A stretch of 64,000 nucleotides of DNA from Achromobacter denitrificans NBRC 15125 (GCF_001571365.1 NZ_BCTQ01000035.1:1-64000), one strand, 5' to 3'; shown: positions 33,886 to 43,169, counted from the first letter of the stretch. The notes: a model not told the origin generated them from the letters alone. Made by a program: numbers and translations.

Positions 33886-35127
33886 TCAAGCCGCCAGCGA
33901 GATCGACACGGGTTCGTTGGCCTCGCAGGCGTCCAGGGCGCGGGCCAGCCGCTGCATGCCCAGCGCGATCTGGCTTTCGTTCATGGTGGCGAACGACATG
34001 CGCATGGCATGCAGGTCGGCCTGCGCCGGATCCGCGTAGAACGCCTTGCCCGGCACATAGACCACTTCGTGCTCGATGGCGTAGGGCAGCAGGCGGGTGG
34101 CATCCACCTCGCCCGTCAGGCGCGCCCAGAAGAACATGCCGCCCTCGGGCTTGCTGAAGGTGACCCGGCCGTCGAGTTCGCGGGCGAGCGACTCGGCCAT
34201 GGCGTCGCAGCGCAGGCCGTAGGCGGCGCGGATGCGCGGCACATGCTCGGCATACCGGCCGTTGGCCAGGTACTGGGCCACGACTTCCTGGATCCACGCG
34301 GACGAGGCCATGTCGTCGGCCGCCTTGGCGCCGACGCAGCGGCGGCGGATCTCGGGCGGCGCGACCAGCCAGCCGATGCGCAACGCCGGCGCCATCGTCT
34401 TGGACATGCTGGCCAGGTACACGGCCCAGTGGCGGGCTTCGCCTTCGGCCAGGGCCGCGATGGGCGGCACGGCCTCGCCGGCGAAACGCAGCTCGCTGTA
34501 CGGGTCGTCCTCGACGATCAGGAAGCGATGCTTGACCGCCAGCTCCAGCAGCTTCAGGCGGCGCTGGCGCGTGAGGGTGGCGCCGCAGGGGTTGGAGAAC
34601 GAGGCGACGACGCAGACGATCTTCGGCTTGACCCGGGCGGCCAGCGCGTCCAGCGCTTCGATGTCGATACCCTCGGGGCCCGACTGCACCGTGTGCACCG
34701 TTGCGCCGGTGTAACGCAGGGCCTGCACGGAATTGGGGAATGCGGGCGATTCGATGATGGCGTGGTCGCCCGGTTGCAGCATGACGCGGCTCAGGAGCGC
34801 CAGCGCCTGCTGCGAGCCGCCGGTCACGGCAAGTTCGGTGTCGGCGTCGCAGGCCAGCCCGCGCTCGGCGGACAGGCGCGCCAGTTCGTGGCGCAGGCTG
34901 GCCTGGCCGTCGATGTTCGAATATTGCAGGCACGCGCCCAGCCGCGCCATGACCTGCGTGGACGCGATGGTCAGGCCCTCGACGTCGAACAGCTCCTGGG
35001 CGGGATAGCCGCCCGCCAGCGAAATCGTGCCCGGCCGCAAGGCATACGGCATCAGCGATCGGATGGGGGAGGCGGGAGGCGTGCGGAAAGGCGTGGCGAA
35101 AGCGTATTCGGGCGCTGCGGTGGACAT
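33886..35127 (-). CDS. MocR-type/2-aminoadipate-like PLP aminotransferase
   Basis: This 413-residue fold-type I aminotransferase resembles LysN/2-aminoadipate and other MocR-related enzymes without a DNA-binding domain. It opens RPGTISLAGGYPAQELFDVE, has LQYSNIDGQASLRHELA, the PLP-contacting SFSNPCGATLTRQRR and EDDPYSELRF, and the Schiff-base lysine in ASMSKTMAPALRIGWL. The amino-donor range is not predictable, with 2-oxoglutarate the likely acceptor. The ATG at 35125-35127 is used. It is divergent from yggS across 200 bases that hold nested inverted repeats at 35183-35228. Confidence 0.92.
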   Translation of the reverse strand: MSTAAPEYAFATPFRTPPASPIRSLMPYALRPGTISLAGGYPAQELFDVEGLTIASTQVMARLGACLQYSNIDGQASLRHELARLSAERGLACDADTELAVTGGSQQALALLSRVMLQPGDHAIIESPAFPNSVQALRYTGATVHTVQSGPEGIDIEALDALAARVKPKIVCVVASFSNPCGATLTRQRRLKLLELAVKHRFLIVEDDPYSELRFAGEAVPPIAALAEGEARHWAVYLASMSKTMAPALRIGWLVAPPEIRRRCVGAKAADDMASSAWIQEVVAQYLANGRYAEHVPRIRAAYGLRCDAMAESLARELDGRVTFSKPEGGMFFWARLTGEVDATRLLPYAIEHEVVYVPGKAFYADPAQADLHAMRMSFATMNESQIALGMQRLARALDACEANEPVSISLAA

Positions 35128-35182
35128 GGCGGGGGGACAGGAAAAGTGGAGAACCGTGTCGCCCGCTGGGGCGGCGCCGGAC

Positions 35183-35228
35183 GGCTTAGAACATTGAAAT
35201 ATAAACAAATCTCTTCAAATTCTAAGCC
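35183..35228. promoter_or_regulatory. Nested inverted repeats in an AT-rich divergent promoter region
   Basis: GGCTTAGAA (35183-35191) and TTCTAAGCC (35220-35228) are exact complements. Inside them TTGAA (35194-35198) and TTCAA (35214-35218) are a second pair with nearly the same centre. The 28-base spacer is strongly AT-rich in a GC-rich genome. The position between two divergent PLP-enzyme genes suggests an operator or a shared promoter. No regulator gene lies next to it. Confidence 0.6.
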
Positions 35229-35327
35229 TGCCGATTACGCAGGGTCAACGGCGAAACCCGGCGGTGTGGCGAAACGATCCCGGGCAGTCCTACACTATGG
35301 GACATCCTGTTCCTGCAAGAGAGCTGC

Positions 35328-36047
35328 ATGACCGTCGTAGACACCATGGCCGGGCGCCTTGCCCAGATCCAGCAACGCATCGCCGACGCCTGCGCGCGCG
35401 CCGGGCGCCCGCCGGAAAGCGTGACGCTGCTGCCCGTGAGCAAAACGTTCGGCATCGATGCCATCCGCGAGGCCATGGCGCTGGGGCTGACCCGGTTCGG
35501 CGAAAACAAAACCCAGGAAATCCGCCAGAAGGCGGCCGCCTTGGCCGGCGAGGGCCTGCAATGGGTGCTGATCGGCCACCTGCAGACGAACAAGGCCCGC
35601 GACGCCGCCCGCGACGCCACCGAGGTCCAGTCGCTGGATCGCGTCGAGCTGGCGGAAGCCCTGCACCGTCGCCTGGTCAACGAAGGCCGCAGCCTGGACG
35701 TGCTGGTGCAGGTCAAGACCTCGTCCGAACCCAGCAAGTACGGCATGGCCCCCGGCGACGTCCCCGCTTTCCTGCGCCGGATCGCGGCCGATTTCCCCAC
35801 CCTGCACGTTCGGGGACTGATGACCCTGGCGGTGAATTCGCCGGACCCGGACGAAGTGCGGGCCTGCTTCCGCGCCCTGCGCGAGCTGCGCGACCGGCTG
35901 CGCCAGGACAACCTGCCCGGCGTCTCGCTGGACCGCCTGTCCATGGGCATGAGCGGCGATTTCGAGCTGGCGATCGAGGAAGGCTCCACCGAAGTGCGCA
36001 TCGGCACGGCCGTTTTCGGCGCGCGCGCCTACCCCGATCCGCAGTAG
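35328..36047 (+). CDS. yggS: PLP homeostasis protein, YggS/YBL036c family
   Basis: This 239-residue fold-type III PLP-binding barrel has no known enzymatic activity but buffers free PLP and affects amino-acid and coenzyme A pools. Lys39 (LLPVSKTFG) is the PLP lysine. Other family motifs are FGENKTQE, where most members have ENYVQE, then IGHLQTNKAR, GLMTLA and the C-terminal LSMGMSGDFELAIEEGSTEV with RIGTAVFG. The ATG at 35328 follows AAGAGAG. A strong intrinsic terminator follows 21 bases after its stop. It is not linked to the proC or yggT gene as in some genomes. Confidence 0.95.
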   Translation: MTVVDTMAGRLAQIQQRIADACARAGRPPESVTLLPVSKTFGIDAIREAMALGLTRFGENKTQEIRQKAAALAGEGLQWVLIGHLQTNKARDAARDATEVQSLDRVELAEALHRRLVNEGRSLDVLVQVKTSSEPSKYGMAPGDVPAFLRRIAADFPTLHVRGLMTLAVNSPDPDEVRACFRALRELRDRLRQDNLPGVSLDRLSMGMSGDFELAIEEGSTEVRIGTAVFGARAYPDPQ

Positions 36048-36068
36048 GCCGTCCAGAGGGTGGACCGG

Positions 36069-36096
36069 AAAAGGGCCCTTTTTTTCGGGCCCTTTT
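36069..36096 (+). terminator. Intrinsic terminator after yggS
   Basis: AAAAGGGCCC (36069-36078) and GGGCCCTTTT (36087-36096) form a ten-base stem around an eight-base T-rich loop, a textbook intrinsic terminator 21 bases past the yggS stop. Confidence 0.9.
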
Positions 36097-36206
36097 GCAT
36101 AAGCGCAAGGCATAATGGCGGCGCAAGAAAAAAGCGACGCGAACCTGACGACGATCAAGGACGCCGCCGTCGCGCTTTCGACATTCCCGCACGAGGAGAC
36201 ACCCCT

Positions 36207-37175
36207 ATGCACAAGCCCATGAAGCGCCTGCTGGCGCTCGCCGCCCTGTCCCTGGCCGCCAGCGCGGCCTCGGCCCAATCCTGGCCCACCCAGCCGGTCC
36301 GCTGGATCGTTCCCTACCCGGCCGGCGGCGGCACCGACGTGGTGGCGCGCACCGTGGCGAGCGGCCTCGAAAAGGCGCTGGGCCAGACCATCGTGGTCGA
36401 GAACCGCCCCGGCGCCGGCACCATCATCGGCGCCACCGCCATCGCGCAGGCCGAACCCTCCGGCTACGTGGTCGGCACCGCCGACTCCGGCACCCTGGCG
36501 TTCAATTCCTCGCTCTACGCCAAGCTGTCGTACGACCCGGCCAAGTTCACCTACATCGGCGGCATCGCCAAGTTCCCGCTGTTGCTGGCCGTGAACATCA
36601 ATTCGCCGTTCAAGACCGTCGACGACGTGCTCGCGGCCGCCAAGAAAGAGCCGGGCAAGCTGACCGCCGCTTCCGCCGGCGCCGGCTCGCCCCACCACCT
36701 GGCGCTGGAGCTGTTCAAGCAACGCACCGGCGCCGACGTGCTGCACGTGCCCTACAAGGGCGCCGCGCCGGCCATCCAGGACCTGCTGGGCGGCCAGGTC
36801 GACCTGATGTTCATCGACCTCGCCTCGGGCCTGCCCAACGTCAAGGCCGGCAAGCTGCGCGTCCTGGCGTCCGCGACGCCGGAGCGTCTGCCGGTGCTGC
36901 CGGACACGCCGACCATGGCCCAGCAAGGCGTCGCCAATTTCACCGCCTATGCCTGGCAAGGCCTGGTGGGCCCGGCCGGCGTGCCGGAGAGCGTGGTGAA
37001 GAAGCTGTCCGCCGACCTGGACGCCACCCTCAAGAACCCCGCGGTGTCGCAGAAGATCCTGGACATGGGCGTGGTCCCCATGCCGATGTCGGCCGAGGAG
37101 TTCAAGGCCTACGCCGACCAGGAGCGCAGCGCCTGGGCGGAAGTCATCAAGAAGGCCGGCATCAAGCTGGAATGA
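36207..37175 (+). CDS. Tripartite tricarboxylate transporter (Bug/TctC) binding protein
   Basis: This 322-residue periplasmic binding protein has a signal peptide with an AASAASA cleavage region, then VRWIVPYPAGGGTDVVARTV and VVENRPGAGTIIGATAIA, the conserved Bug-family loops that bind a carboxylate ligand. Its ligand is unknown and no TctAB carrier genes adjoin it. The ATG at 36207 has GAGGAG eight bases upstream. A second in-frame ATG at 36219 is less likely. It stands between two strong terminators, so it is a single-gene transcript. It is a different subgroup from the Bug protein at 14 kb. Confidence 0.94.
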   Translation: MHKPMKRLLALAALSLAASAASAQSWPTQPVRWIVPYPAGGGTDVVARTVASGLEKALGQTIVVENRPGAGTIIGATAIAQAEPSGYVVGTADSGTLAFNSSLYAKLSYDPAKFTYIGGIAKFPLLLAVNINSPFKTVDDVLAAAKKEPGKLTAASAGAGSPHHLALELFKQRTGADVLHVPYKGAAPAIQDLLGGQVDLMFIDLASGLPNVKAGKLRVLASATPERLPVLPDTPTMAQQGVANFTAYAWQGLVGPAGVPESVVKKLSADLDATLKNPAVSQKILDMGVVPMPMSAEEFKAYADQERSAWAEVIKKAGIKLE

Positions 37176-37194
37176 GGCGGCCCACCTGAACGCG

Positions 37195-37228
37195 AAAACG
37201 CCGCGGCCAGCAATGGCCGCGGCGTTTT
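37195..37228. terminator. Bidirectional intrinsic terminator
   Basis: A 15-base perfect stem (37195-37209 with 37214-37228) with a GCAA loop and A-run/T-run on the two sides lies between the convergent Bug-protein gene and the first hsp20 gene, and can end both. Confidence 0.92.
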
Positions 37229-37244
37229 CTTTGGCGCGGCCGCC

Positions 37245-37640
37245 TCAGCCCGCCTGGACGGGAATCTGGCGCGGCTGCGCCTCGCGCACGCGCGGAATGC
37301 GCAAGGTCAGCACGCCCTGCTTGAGGCTGGCGCTGATTTCGCCTCGGTCGAACTCCTGGCCCAGCCTGAATGAGCGCCGGAACAGCGGCGCGCGCAATTC
37401 GCCGTGCACCAGCCGCAGGCCGGCCGGCGCGGACACGGCGGCCTCGCCCTCGATCAGCAGGACGTCGGATTCCACATTGATGCGCAGCCGCTCCTTGGAC
37501 ACGCCGGGCAAGTCGGCGATCAGGCTGATGCCTTGCGGGTCCTCGAAGATGTCCACGGCCGGGGTGGTGACCCCGCGAGTGTCGCGCTTGTCGGAAGCGG
37601 ATTCCTGCGCGGGCACGGTCAGATCTTTCTGTTCATTCAT
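37245..37640 (-). CDS. Hsp20/alpha-crystallin small heat-shock protein (second of pair)
   Basis: This 131-residue small heat-shock protein has an alpha-crystallin domain from about residue 25 to 120 with PAVDIFEDPQGISLIADLPG, LLIEGEA and the closing GVLTLRIPR. Such proteins hold unfolded clients as oligomers without ATP. Here the terminal IxI-type tail is RQIPVQAG, only weakly matching. The ATG at 37638-37640 has CAGGAG before it. It is separated from the first hsp20 gene by 36 bases and probably shares its heat-shock promoter. Confidence 0.93.
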   Translation of the reverse strand: MNEQKDLTVPAQESASDKRDTRGVTTPAVDIFEDPQGISLIADLPGVSKERLRINVESDVLLIEGEAAVSAPAGLRLVHGELRAPLFRRSFRLGQEFDRGEISASLKQGVLTLRIPRVREAQPRQIPVQAG

Positions 37641-37676
37641 GATCGATACTCCTGGTGCGTAGGGGGAAAGGTCGCG

Positions 37677-38120
37677 TCACTGCACGGTCACGAGACGCGG
37701 CTTGGACGCTTCCTTGCGCTTGATGGAAATGGCCAGGCAGCCGTCGGCGTAGCGCGCCTGCACATTGTCGGGATCGGCATCGGCGGGCAGTTCGACCACA
37801 CGCGTATAGCGGCCTTCGAACCGTTCCCGCGCGTAGTAGCGCGCATTGTCCGGCAGTTGCGGGGCCAGGCGCTCGCCGCTGATCGTGAGCAGGCGCTTTT
37901 CGATCGAGACGTTCAGCGTGTCGGGTTCCACGCCCGGCACGAACGCGACGACCTCGATCGAGTCGCCCGACACGCCCACGTTGACCGGCGGAAAATGCGC
38001 CTGGGGCGTGGCGCGCAAGGCGGCCGGAACGCCGACGCCTCGCAGCACGCGGTCCATATGCTCCTGGATGGCGTCGAACGCCGTGGCAAAGCCGTTGTCG
38101 CTGAATGGAAAGCTGGTCAT
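37677..38120 (-). CDS. Hsp20/alpha-crystallin small heat-shock protein (first of pair)
   Basis: This 147-residue IbpA-like small heat-shock protein opens with an F-rich arm (FPFSDNGFATAFDAI), has an alpha-crystallin domain with FPPVNVGVSGDSIEVVAFVP, ERFEGRYTRVVELP and GCLAISIKR, and a short tail. Paired small Hsps often form mixed oligomers, the two proteins having different roles in capturing and releasing clients. The ATG at 38118-38120 has GGGAG eight bases upstream, and that site is partly hidden in a predicted hairpin. A sigma-32-like promoter lies about 80 bases upstream. Confidence 0.95.
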   Translation of the reverse strand: MTSFPFSDNGFATAFDAIQEHMDRVLRGVGVPAALRATPQAHFPPVNVGVSGDSIEVVAFVPGVEPDTLNVSIEKRLLTISGERLAPQLPDNARYYARERFEGRYTRVVELPADADPDNVQARYADGCLAISIKRKEASKPRLVTVQ

Positions 38121-38124
38121 GTTG

Positions 38125-38151
38125 GACTCCCGAATGGAAAAGGGACAAGTC
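38125..38151 (-). promoter_or_regulatory. Hairpin masking the ribosome site of the hsp20 pair (RNA thermometer candidate)
   Basis: On the transcript, GACT (38151-38148) and CCC (38144-38142) can pair with GGG (38131-38129) and AGTC (38128-38125), leaving a TGT bulge and a ten-base loop. The helix covers the GGGAG ribosome site of the first hsp20 gene. A short, bulged helix over the ribosome site of a small heat-shock gene is the design of ROSE-type RNA thermometers, though the ROSE consensus itself is not evident. Confidence 0.5.
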
Positions 38152-38206
38152 GAGACACAACGCAATCGCCAGAGCCGCGATCGCAGGTCTGGTCTCTTCA
38201 ATTCCC

Positions 38207-38235
38207 AGTATGGGAGCGGTTTCGCCAGCTTCAAG
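38207..38235 (-). promoter_or_regulatory. Sigma-32-like heat-shock promoter
   Basis: On the minus strand CTTGAAG (38235-38229) is followed after 14 bases by CCCATACT (38214-38207), close to the sigma-32 consensus CTTGAA and CCCCATNT with normal spacing. The expected start site is near 38200, giving a leader of about 80 bases to the first hsp20 gene. Confidence 0.8.
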
Positions 38236-38297
38236 AGGCCCGGAATCCGGGAAAAATGGGTACCGGGCTGCCGGGCGCGGCCGCGGTAACGCAAAAA

Positions 38298-38327
38298 AAA
38301 ATCGCAGCCGGAGACGGCTGCGATTTT
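38298..38327 (-). terminator. Intrinsic terminator of the large FAD oxidoreductase gene
   Basis: AAAATCGCAGCCG (38298-38310) and CGGCTGCGATTTT (38315-38327) pair around a four-base loop. On the minus strand the stem runs straight into a T-run of nine, 21 bases after the stop of the large gene. Confidence 0.92.
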
Positions 38328-38347
38328 CGTTCCAACGCGGCTGCCGG

Positions 38348-41300
38348 CTACACCAGCACGCGCTCGATGCCGCCCGCGTTGGCGCGGCGGACATAGTCCT
38401 CCATCCAGCTTTCGCCCAGGATGTGGCGCGCCATCTCGACCACGATGTAGTCGGCGTCCATGCCGGTATCGCCCTCGTAGCGCGACAGGCCCTGCAGGCA
38501 GGACGGGCAGGACGTCAGCACCTTCACGTCGCCGGTGAAGCCGTCGCTGCGCAGCGCGGCATCGCCCTTGAGCAGTTCTTCCTGCTTGCGGAAGCGCACC
38601 TGCGTGGAGATGTCCGGCCGGCTGACCGCCAGCGTGCCCGACTCGCCGCAGCAGCGGTCGCTCTTGACGGCGTCGTCGCCGACCAGCGCGCGCACCGTCT
38701 TCATGGGCTCCTGCAGTTTCATGGGCGTGTGGCAGGGATCGTGGTACATGTAGCGCACGCCCTTGGCGCCTTCGAGCTTGATGCCCTTTTCCAGCAGGTA
38801 CTCGTGGATGTCGATCAGGCGGCATCCGGGGAAGATCTTCTCGAACTCGTAGCCCGCGAGCTGGTCGTAGCAGGTGCCGCAGCTGACCACCACCGTCTTG
38901 ATGTCCAGGTAGTTCAGCGTGTTGGCGACCCGGTGGAACAGCACCCGGTTGTCGGTGATGATCTGCTCGGCCTTGTCGGTCATGCCGTTGCCGCGCTGGG
39001 GATAGCCGCAGCACAGGTAGCCCGGGGGCAGCACGGTCTGCACGCCCGCATGCCACAGCATGGCTTGCGTGGCCAGGCCGACCTGCGAGAACAACCGCTC
39101 CGAACCGCAGCCCGGGAAGTAGAACACCGCTTCCGTATCGGCCGTGGTGGCCTTGGGATCGCGGATGATCGGCACGTAGTTGGCGTCTTCGATGTCCAGC
39201 AGCTTGCGCGCCGCCTGCTTGGGCAGCCCGCCGGGCATTTTCTTGTTCACGAAGTGCACGACCTGCTCGCGCAGCGGCGGCTTGCCCACCGTGGCGGGCG
39301 GCGCGGCCGTCTGCTTCTTCACCAGGCCGGACAACAGGTCATGCGCGGCGCGCTGCACCTTGTAGCCCACGCCCACCATGGCCTTGCGGGTGGCGTTGAT
39401 GGTGGCCGGATCCTTCGCGTTCAGGAAGAACATGGCGCTGGCCGTGCCGGGATTGAACGACTTGCGGCCCATGCGCCGCAGCACGGCGCGCATGTTCATG
39501 GACACGTCGCCGAAGTCGATGTCGACCGGACAGGGGTTGTAGCACTTGTGGCAGACCGTGCAATGGTCGGCCACGTCCTCGAATTCTTCCCAGTGCTTCA
39601 GGCTGACGCCGCGGCGGGTCTGCTCTTCGTAGAGGAAAGCCTCCACCAGCAGCGACGTGGCCAGGATCTTGTTGCGCGGCGAATACAGCAGGTTCGCGCG
39701 CGGCACGTGGGTGGCGCAAACGGGCTTGCACTTGCCGCAGCGCAGGCAGTCCTTGATGGATTCCGAGATGGCGCCGATGTCGCTTTGCTGCATGATGAGC
39801 GACTCGTGGCCCATCAGGTTGAAGCTGGGCGTCCAGGCGTGGCGCAGGTCGGCGCCCGGCATGAGCTTGCCGGCGTTGAAGTGGCCCTTGGGGTCCACGC
39901 GGCGCTTGTAGTCCTGGAACGGCGCCAGTTCGGCATCGGTCAGGAATTCGTACTTCGTCAGGCCGATGCCGTGCTCGCCGGAGATCACGCCGTCCAGGTC
40001 GCGGGCGATCTGCATGATGCGCTCGACGGCCTGGTGGGCCTCCTGCAGCATCTCGTAGTCGTCCGAGTTGACCGGGATGTTGGTATGCACGTTGCCGTCG
40101 CCGGCGTGCATGTGCAGCGCGACGAACACGCGGCTCTTGAGCACGCGGCCGTGGATGGCCACCAGCTCGTCGACGATCTTCTTGTAGGCCGCCCCCGAGA
40201 ACGTGCGCTGCAGGCCGGCCAGCACTTCGGTCTTCCAGGACACGCGGATCGTGCGGTCCTGCACTACGTCGAAGACGCGCGCGCCGGGTTGCGCCGCCAC
40301 GCGGTCCGACAGGGTCGCCTGCAGTTCGCCCAGGCCCAGGCCGTGCAGCTCGGGCAACGCCTGCAGCAGCGGCATGTCCAGGTTGTCCAGCAACCACTGC
40401 CAGCGCTTCCTCGCGCCGGCCAGCAATTCCAGCGCCTGGCGCGTGCGGTCGGCCAGCACTTCGGCGCGGGTCGTCTCGATGTCGGTGTCGTCCGCCTTGC
40501 CCACTGGCAGCGGCGTGCACAGGTAGGCGTCCAGCGCCCCCAGCAGCTTGAGCTTGTTGCGGGTCGAGAGCTCGATGTTGATGCGTTCGATGTGATCCGT
40601 GTATTCGCCCATGCGGGGCAGCGGGATCACCACGTCTTCGTTGATCTTGAAGGCGTTGGTATGGCGGGCGATGGCGGCGGTGCGCGAACGGTCCAGCCAG
40701 AACTTCTTGCGGGCCTCGGGGCTGACGGCCACGAAGCCTTCGCCGTGGCGCGTGTTGGCCAGGCGCACGACTTCGCTGGAGGCCGCGGCGACCGCGTCCT
40801 CGTCGTCGCCGACGATGTCGCCGATCAGGACCATCTTGGGCAGCACGCCGCGCTTGCTCTTGGTGGCGTAGCCCACGGCGCGCAGATAGCGTTCGTCCAG
40901 GTGCTCCAGGCCGGCCAGGATGGCGCCGCGCTCGCGGCCCTCGCCGTCCAGGTAGCCCTTGACCTCGACGATCGACGGGATGGCGTCGCGCGCCTGCCCG
41001 AAGAACTCCATGCAGACCGTGCGCGTGTGGCGCGGCATGCGGTGCAGCACCCAGCGCGCCGACGTGATCAGGCCGTCGCAGCCTTCTTTCTGGATGCCCG
41101 GCAGGCCGGCCAGGAACTTGTCCGTGACGTCCTTGCCCAGCCCTTCCTTGCGGAACACCCGGCCCTGGATCTCCAGGGTCTCGGTCTTGAGCAGGCGCTC
41201 GCCCGGCTTGCCGCGGCCGTCGAACCACTTGAGCTCGAAGCGGGCCACGTCCACGTCATGGATCTTGCCCATGTTGTGGTCCAGGCGGGAGACCTCCAGC

Positions 41301-42307
41301 CAGTTGCCGTCCGGGTCCACCATGCGCCACCAGGCCAGGTTGTCCAGCGCGGTGCCCCACAGCACGGCCTTCTTGCCGCCCGCGTTCATGGCGATGTTGC
41401 CGCCCACGCACGAGGCTTCGGCCGAGGTCGGGTCCACGGCGAACACGAAGCCCGCCGCCTCGGCGGCTTCGGACACGCGCTTGGTCACCACGCCGGCGCC
41501 GGCGTGGATCACGGCCACGGGCTCGCTCAGGCCGGGCAGGATACAGGACTCGACCTTGCCCAGCCTGTCGAATTTCTCGGTATTGATGACCGCCGACTTC
41601 CAGGTCAGCGGAATGGCGCCGCCGGTGTAGCCGGTGCCGCCGCCGCGCGGAATGATGGTCAGGCCCAGCTCGATACAGGCGGTGACCAACGCGGCGATCT
41701 CGTCTTCCGTGTCCGGCGTCAGCACCACGAAGGGATATTCCACCCGCCAGTCGGTGGCGTCGGTCACGTGCGAAACGCGCGACAGGCCGTCGAACTTGAT
41801 GTTGTCGCGCGCCGTGATGCGGCCCAGCACCTTCTGCGCCTGCTTGCGCATCATGGCGGTCTGGTCGAATTCCCCCTCGAACGCGGCGATGGCCGAACGC
41901 GCCCGCGCCAGGAGGCCGACCACCTTCTCGTCGCGATGCGGATCGTGGCCGGCTTCGGCCGGCACGTCCGGTTCGCGGCGGCGGTCGATCTCGCCCAGGC
42001 GATGGTGCAGGGCCTCGATGAGCTGCTTGCGGCGCTTGGGATTGTCGAGCAGGTCGTCCTGCAGGTAGGGGTTGCGGCGCACCACCCAGATGTCGCCCAG
42101 CACTTCGTACAGCATGCGGGCGGAACGCCCGGTGCGGCGTTCGCCGCGCAGGTCGGTCAGCAGGCTCCAGGCATCGTCGCCCAGCAACCGGCCGACGATC
42201 TCGCGATCGGAGAACGAGGTGTAGTTGTAGGGGATTTCGCGCAAGCGCGCGGGTGCTGCGGGCGGCATCGCCCCGTTCAAGATGTGGCTAGCGAGTGGGG
42301 CGTTCAT
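38348..42307 (-). CDS. Fused FAD-linked oxidase and iron-sulfur (GlcD/GlcF-like) oxidoreductase
   Basis: At 1319 residues this is the largest gene here. The N-terminal 200 residues match the DUF3683-type extension. Then come a PCMH FAD-binding domain ([20 protein letters not shown]), a C-terminal FAD-oxidase domain ([33 protein letters not shown]), a two-cluster 4Fe-4S domain ([23 protein letters not shown]) and two CCG heterodisulfide-reductase-like repeats (FPGCGS, LCCGYP, SCGTCYD, CCGESG, SCPSC). This fuses the GlcD and GlcF functions. It probably oxidises a 2-hydroxy acid such as D-lactate or D-2-hydroxyglutarate and passes electrons to quinone. No signal peptide; probably bound to the inner membrane face. 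Confidence 0.92.
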   Translation of the reverse strand: MNAPLASHILNGAMPPAAPARLREIPYNYTSFSDREIVGRLLGDDAWSLLTDLRGERRTGRSARMLYEVLGDIWVVRRNPYLQDDLLDNPKRRKQLIEALHHRLGEIDRRREPDVPAEAGHDPHRDEKVVGLLARARSAIAAFEGEFDQTAMMRKQAQKVLGRITARDNIKFDGLSRVSHVTDATDWRVEYPFVVLTPDTEDEIAALVTACIELGLTIIPRGGGTGYTGGAIPLTWKSAVINTEKFDRLGKVESCILPGLSEPVAVIHAGAGVVTKRVSEAAEAAGFVFAVDPTSAEASCVGGNIAMNAGGKKAVLWGTALDNLAWWRMVDPDGNWLEVSRLDHNMGKIHDVDVARFELKWFDGRGKPGERLLKTETLEIQGRVFRKEGLGKDVTDKFLAGLPGIQKEGCDGLITSARWVLHRMPRHTRTVCMEFFGQARDAIPSIVEVKGYLDGEGRERGAILAGLEHLDERYLRAVGYATKSKRGVLPKMVLIGDIVGDDEDAVAAASSEVVRLANTRHGEGFVAVSPEARKKFWLDRSRTAAIARHTNAFKINEDVVIPLPRMGEYTDHIERINIELSTRNKLKLLGALDAYLCTPLPVGKADDTDIETTRAEVLADRTRQALELLAGARKRWQWLLDNLDMPLLQALPELHGLGLGELQATLSDRVAAQPGARVFDVVQDRTIRVSWKTEVLAGLQRTFSGAAYKKIVDELVAIHGRVLKSRVFVALHMHAGDGNVHTNIPVNSDDYEMLQEAHQAVERIMQIARDLDGVISGEHGIGLTKYEFLTDAELAPFQDYKRRVDPKGHFNAGKLMPGADLRHAWTPSFNLMGHESLIMQQSDIGAISESIKDCLRCGKCKPVCATHVPRANLLYSPRNKILATSLLVEAFLYEEQTRRGVSLKHWEEFEDVADHCTVCHKCYNPCPVDIDFGDVSMNMRAVLRRMGRKSFNPGTASAMFFLNAKDPATINATRKAMVGVGYKVQRAAHDLLSGLVKKQTAAPPATVGKPPLREQVVHFVNKKMPGGLPKQAARKLLDIEDANYVPIIRDPKATTADTEAVFYFPGCGSERLFSQVGLATQAMLWHAGVQTVLPPGYLCCGYPQRGNGMTDKAEQIITDNRVLFHRVANTLNYLDIKTVVVSCGTCYDQLAGYEFEKIFPGCRLIDIHEYLLEKGIKLEGAKGVRYMYHDPCHTPMKLQEPMKTVRALVGDDAVKSDRCCGESGTLAVSRPDISTQVRFRKQEELLKGDAALRSDGFTGDVKVLTSCPSCLQGLSRYEGDTGMDADYIVVEMARHILGESWMEDYVRRANAGGIERVLV

Positions 42308-42439
42308 GGCTGCAAGAGGGGCCCGTAAAAAAACATTTTATGCCATTGATCGAGCCTGCCCCCGAATACCCCTAGGGACGCACCCGAAACCGAGGGGGAC
42401 CGGCTAAATCCGTCCCCAATTAATTGCCTGGGTGCCGCG

Positions 42440-42976
42440 CTAGATTTTCCCCGGGAAGAACCACAGGAGGCCGGCCGTCATGACCAGGTAGCGCAGGAAT
42501 TTGCCGATGGCCATGTAGACCACGCAAGGCCAGAAGGACAGCCGCAGCCATCCCGCCACCGCGCACAGCGGGTCGCCCACGGCGGGCAGCCACGACAGCA
42601 GCAGGGCCGGCGGCCCCATGCGGTGGATCCAGTCGTGGGCGCGTTCGTGCCAGCGGCCGCGCATGCGCCCGCCTTCGGTCGCGTCGGGATGCGGATGCGG
42701 GTGTTTTTCCTTCCAGCGCTGGACCGCGCGTTCGGCTCCCAGGCCCATGGCGTAGCTGATGGCGCCGCCGAGCGTATTGCCCAGGGTGGCGACCAGGATG
42801 GCGGGCCAGAACATCTCGGGCGCCAGCTTGAGATAACCGAACACCGCCGGCTCGGACCCCAGCGGCAGCAAGGTCGCGGACACCAACGAGACGGTGAAAA
42901 TCGCGGACAGGCCGACCGAGGGCAGCGCCAGCACCCCCAGCATCCAATGAACGGCGGACAACAGACTTTCTTCCAT
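42440..42976 (-). CDS. YqaA-family membrane protein
   Basis: This 178-residue inner-membrane protein of the SNARE-associated/DedA-like superfamily is closest to YqaA. It has hydrophobic segments near 5-30, 55-80 and 120-172, SLVSATLLPLGSEPAVFGYL early and the WLPAVGDPLCAVAGWLRLSF re-entrant-loop region late, with a charged histidine-rich loop between. DedA-type proteins are proposed lipid transporters. YqaA has no proven function. It is divergent from ilvA and lies 132 bases from the start of the large oxidoreductase gene on the same strand. Confidence 0.9.
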   Translation of the reverse strand: MEESLLSAVHWMLGVLALPSVGLSAIFTVSLVSATLLPLGSEPAVFGYLKLAPEMFWPAILVATLGNTLGGAISYAMGLGAERAVQRWKEKHPHPHPDATEGGRMRGRWHERAHDWIHRMGPPALLLSWLPAVGDPLCAVAGWLRLSFWPCVVYMAIGKFLRYLVMTAGLLWFFPGKI

Positions 42977-43017
42977 AGTGGCCGAGTGTAGCCGCGAGCG
43001 GGCGGGTTCCGGGGGCC

Positions 43018-43044
43018 GTCCGCCGCCGCGAGCGCGGCGCGGAC
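43018..43044. repeat. Strong GC hairpin in the yqaA-ilvA divergent region
   Basis: GTCCG-C-CGCCGCG around 43018-43030 pairs with CGCGGCG-CGGAC (43033-43044), a twelve-base stem with one bulge and a minimal loop, about 125 bases before ilvA. There is no T-run and no leader peptide rich in branched-chain residues that I can see, so classical attenuation is not supported. Confidence 0.45.
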
Positions 43045-43169
43045 CGACGCCATCCGCGGCTTTCTACCCGTCCAATAGGCGAAAAAAGGCCGAAGAAACC
43101 TGGCGGGCGGCGCGGATTTCCCTGCAATAATCTCCCCCACTTCCCCACTCTCGGCGCCACGTGCAGTCC

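Noticed and set aside
38105..42328. A 1407-codon open frame on the plus strand
   Set aside because: It lies wholly opposite the large FAD/iron-sulfur gene. Its protein is rich in H, Q, R, A and G without any domain. High GC removes stop codons from the antisense frame.
43045..43169. An attenuator with leader peptide before ilvA
   Set aside because: No short frame rich in Ile, Leu or Val codons and no terminator-type hairpin with T-run is present between the GC hairpin and the start codon.
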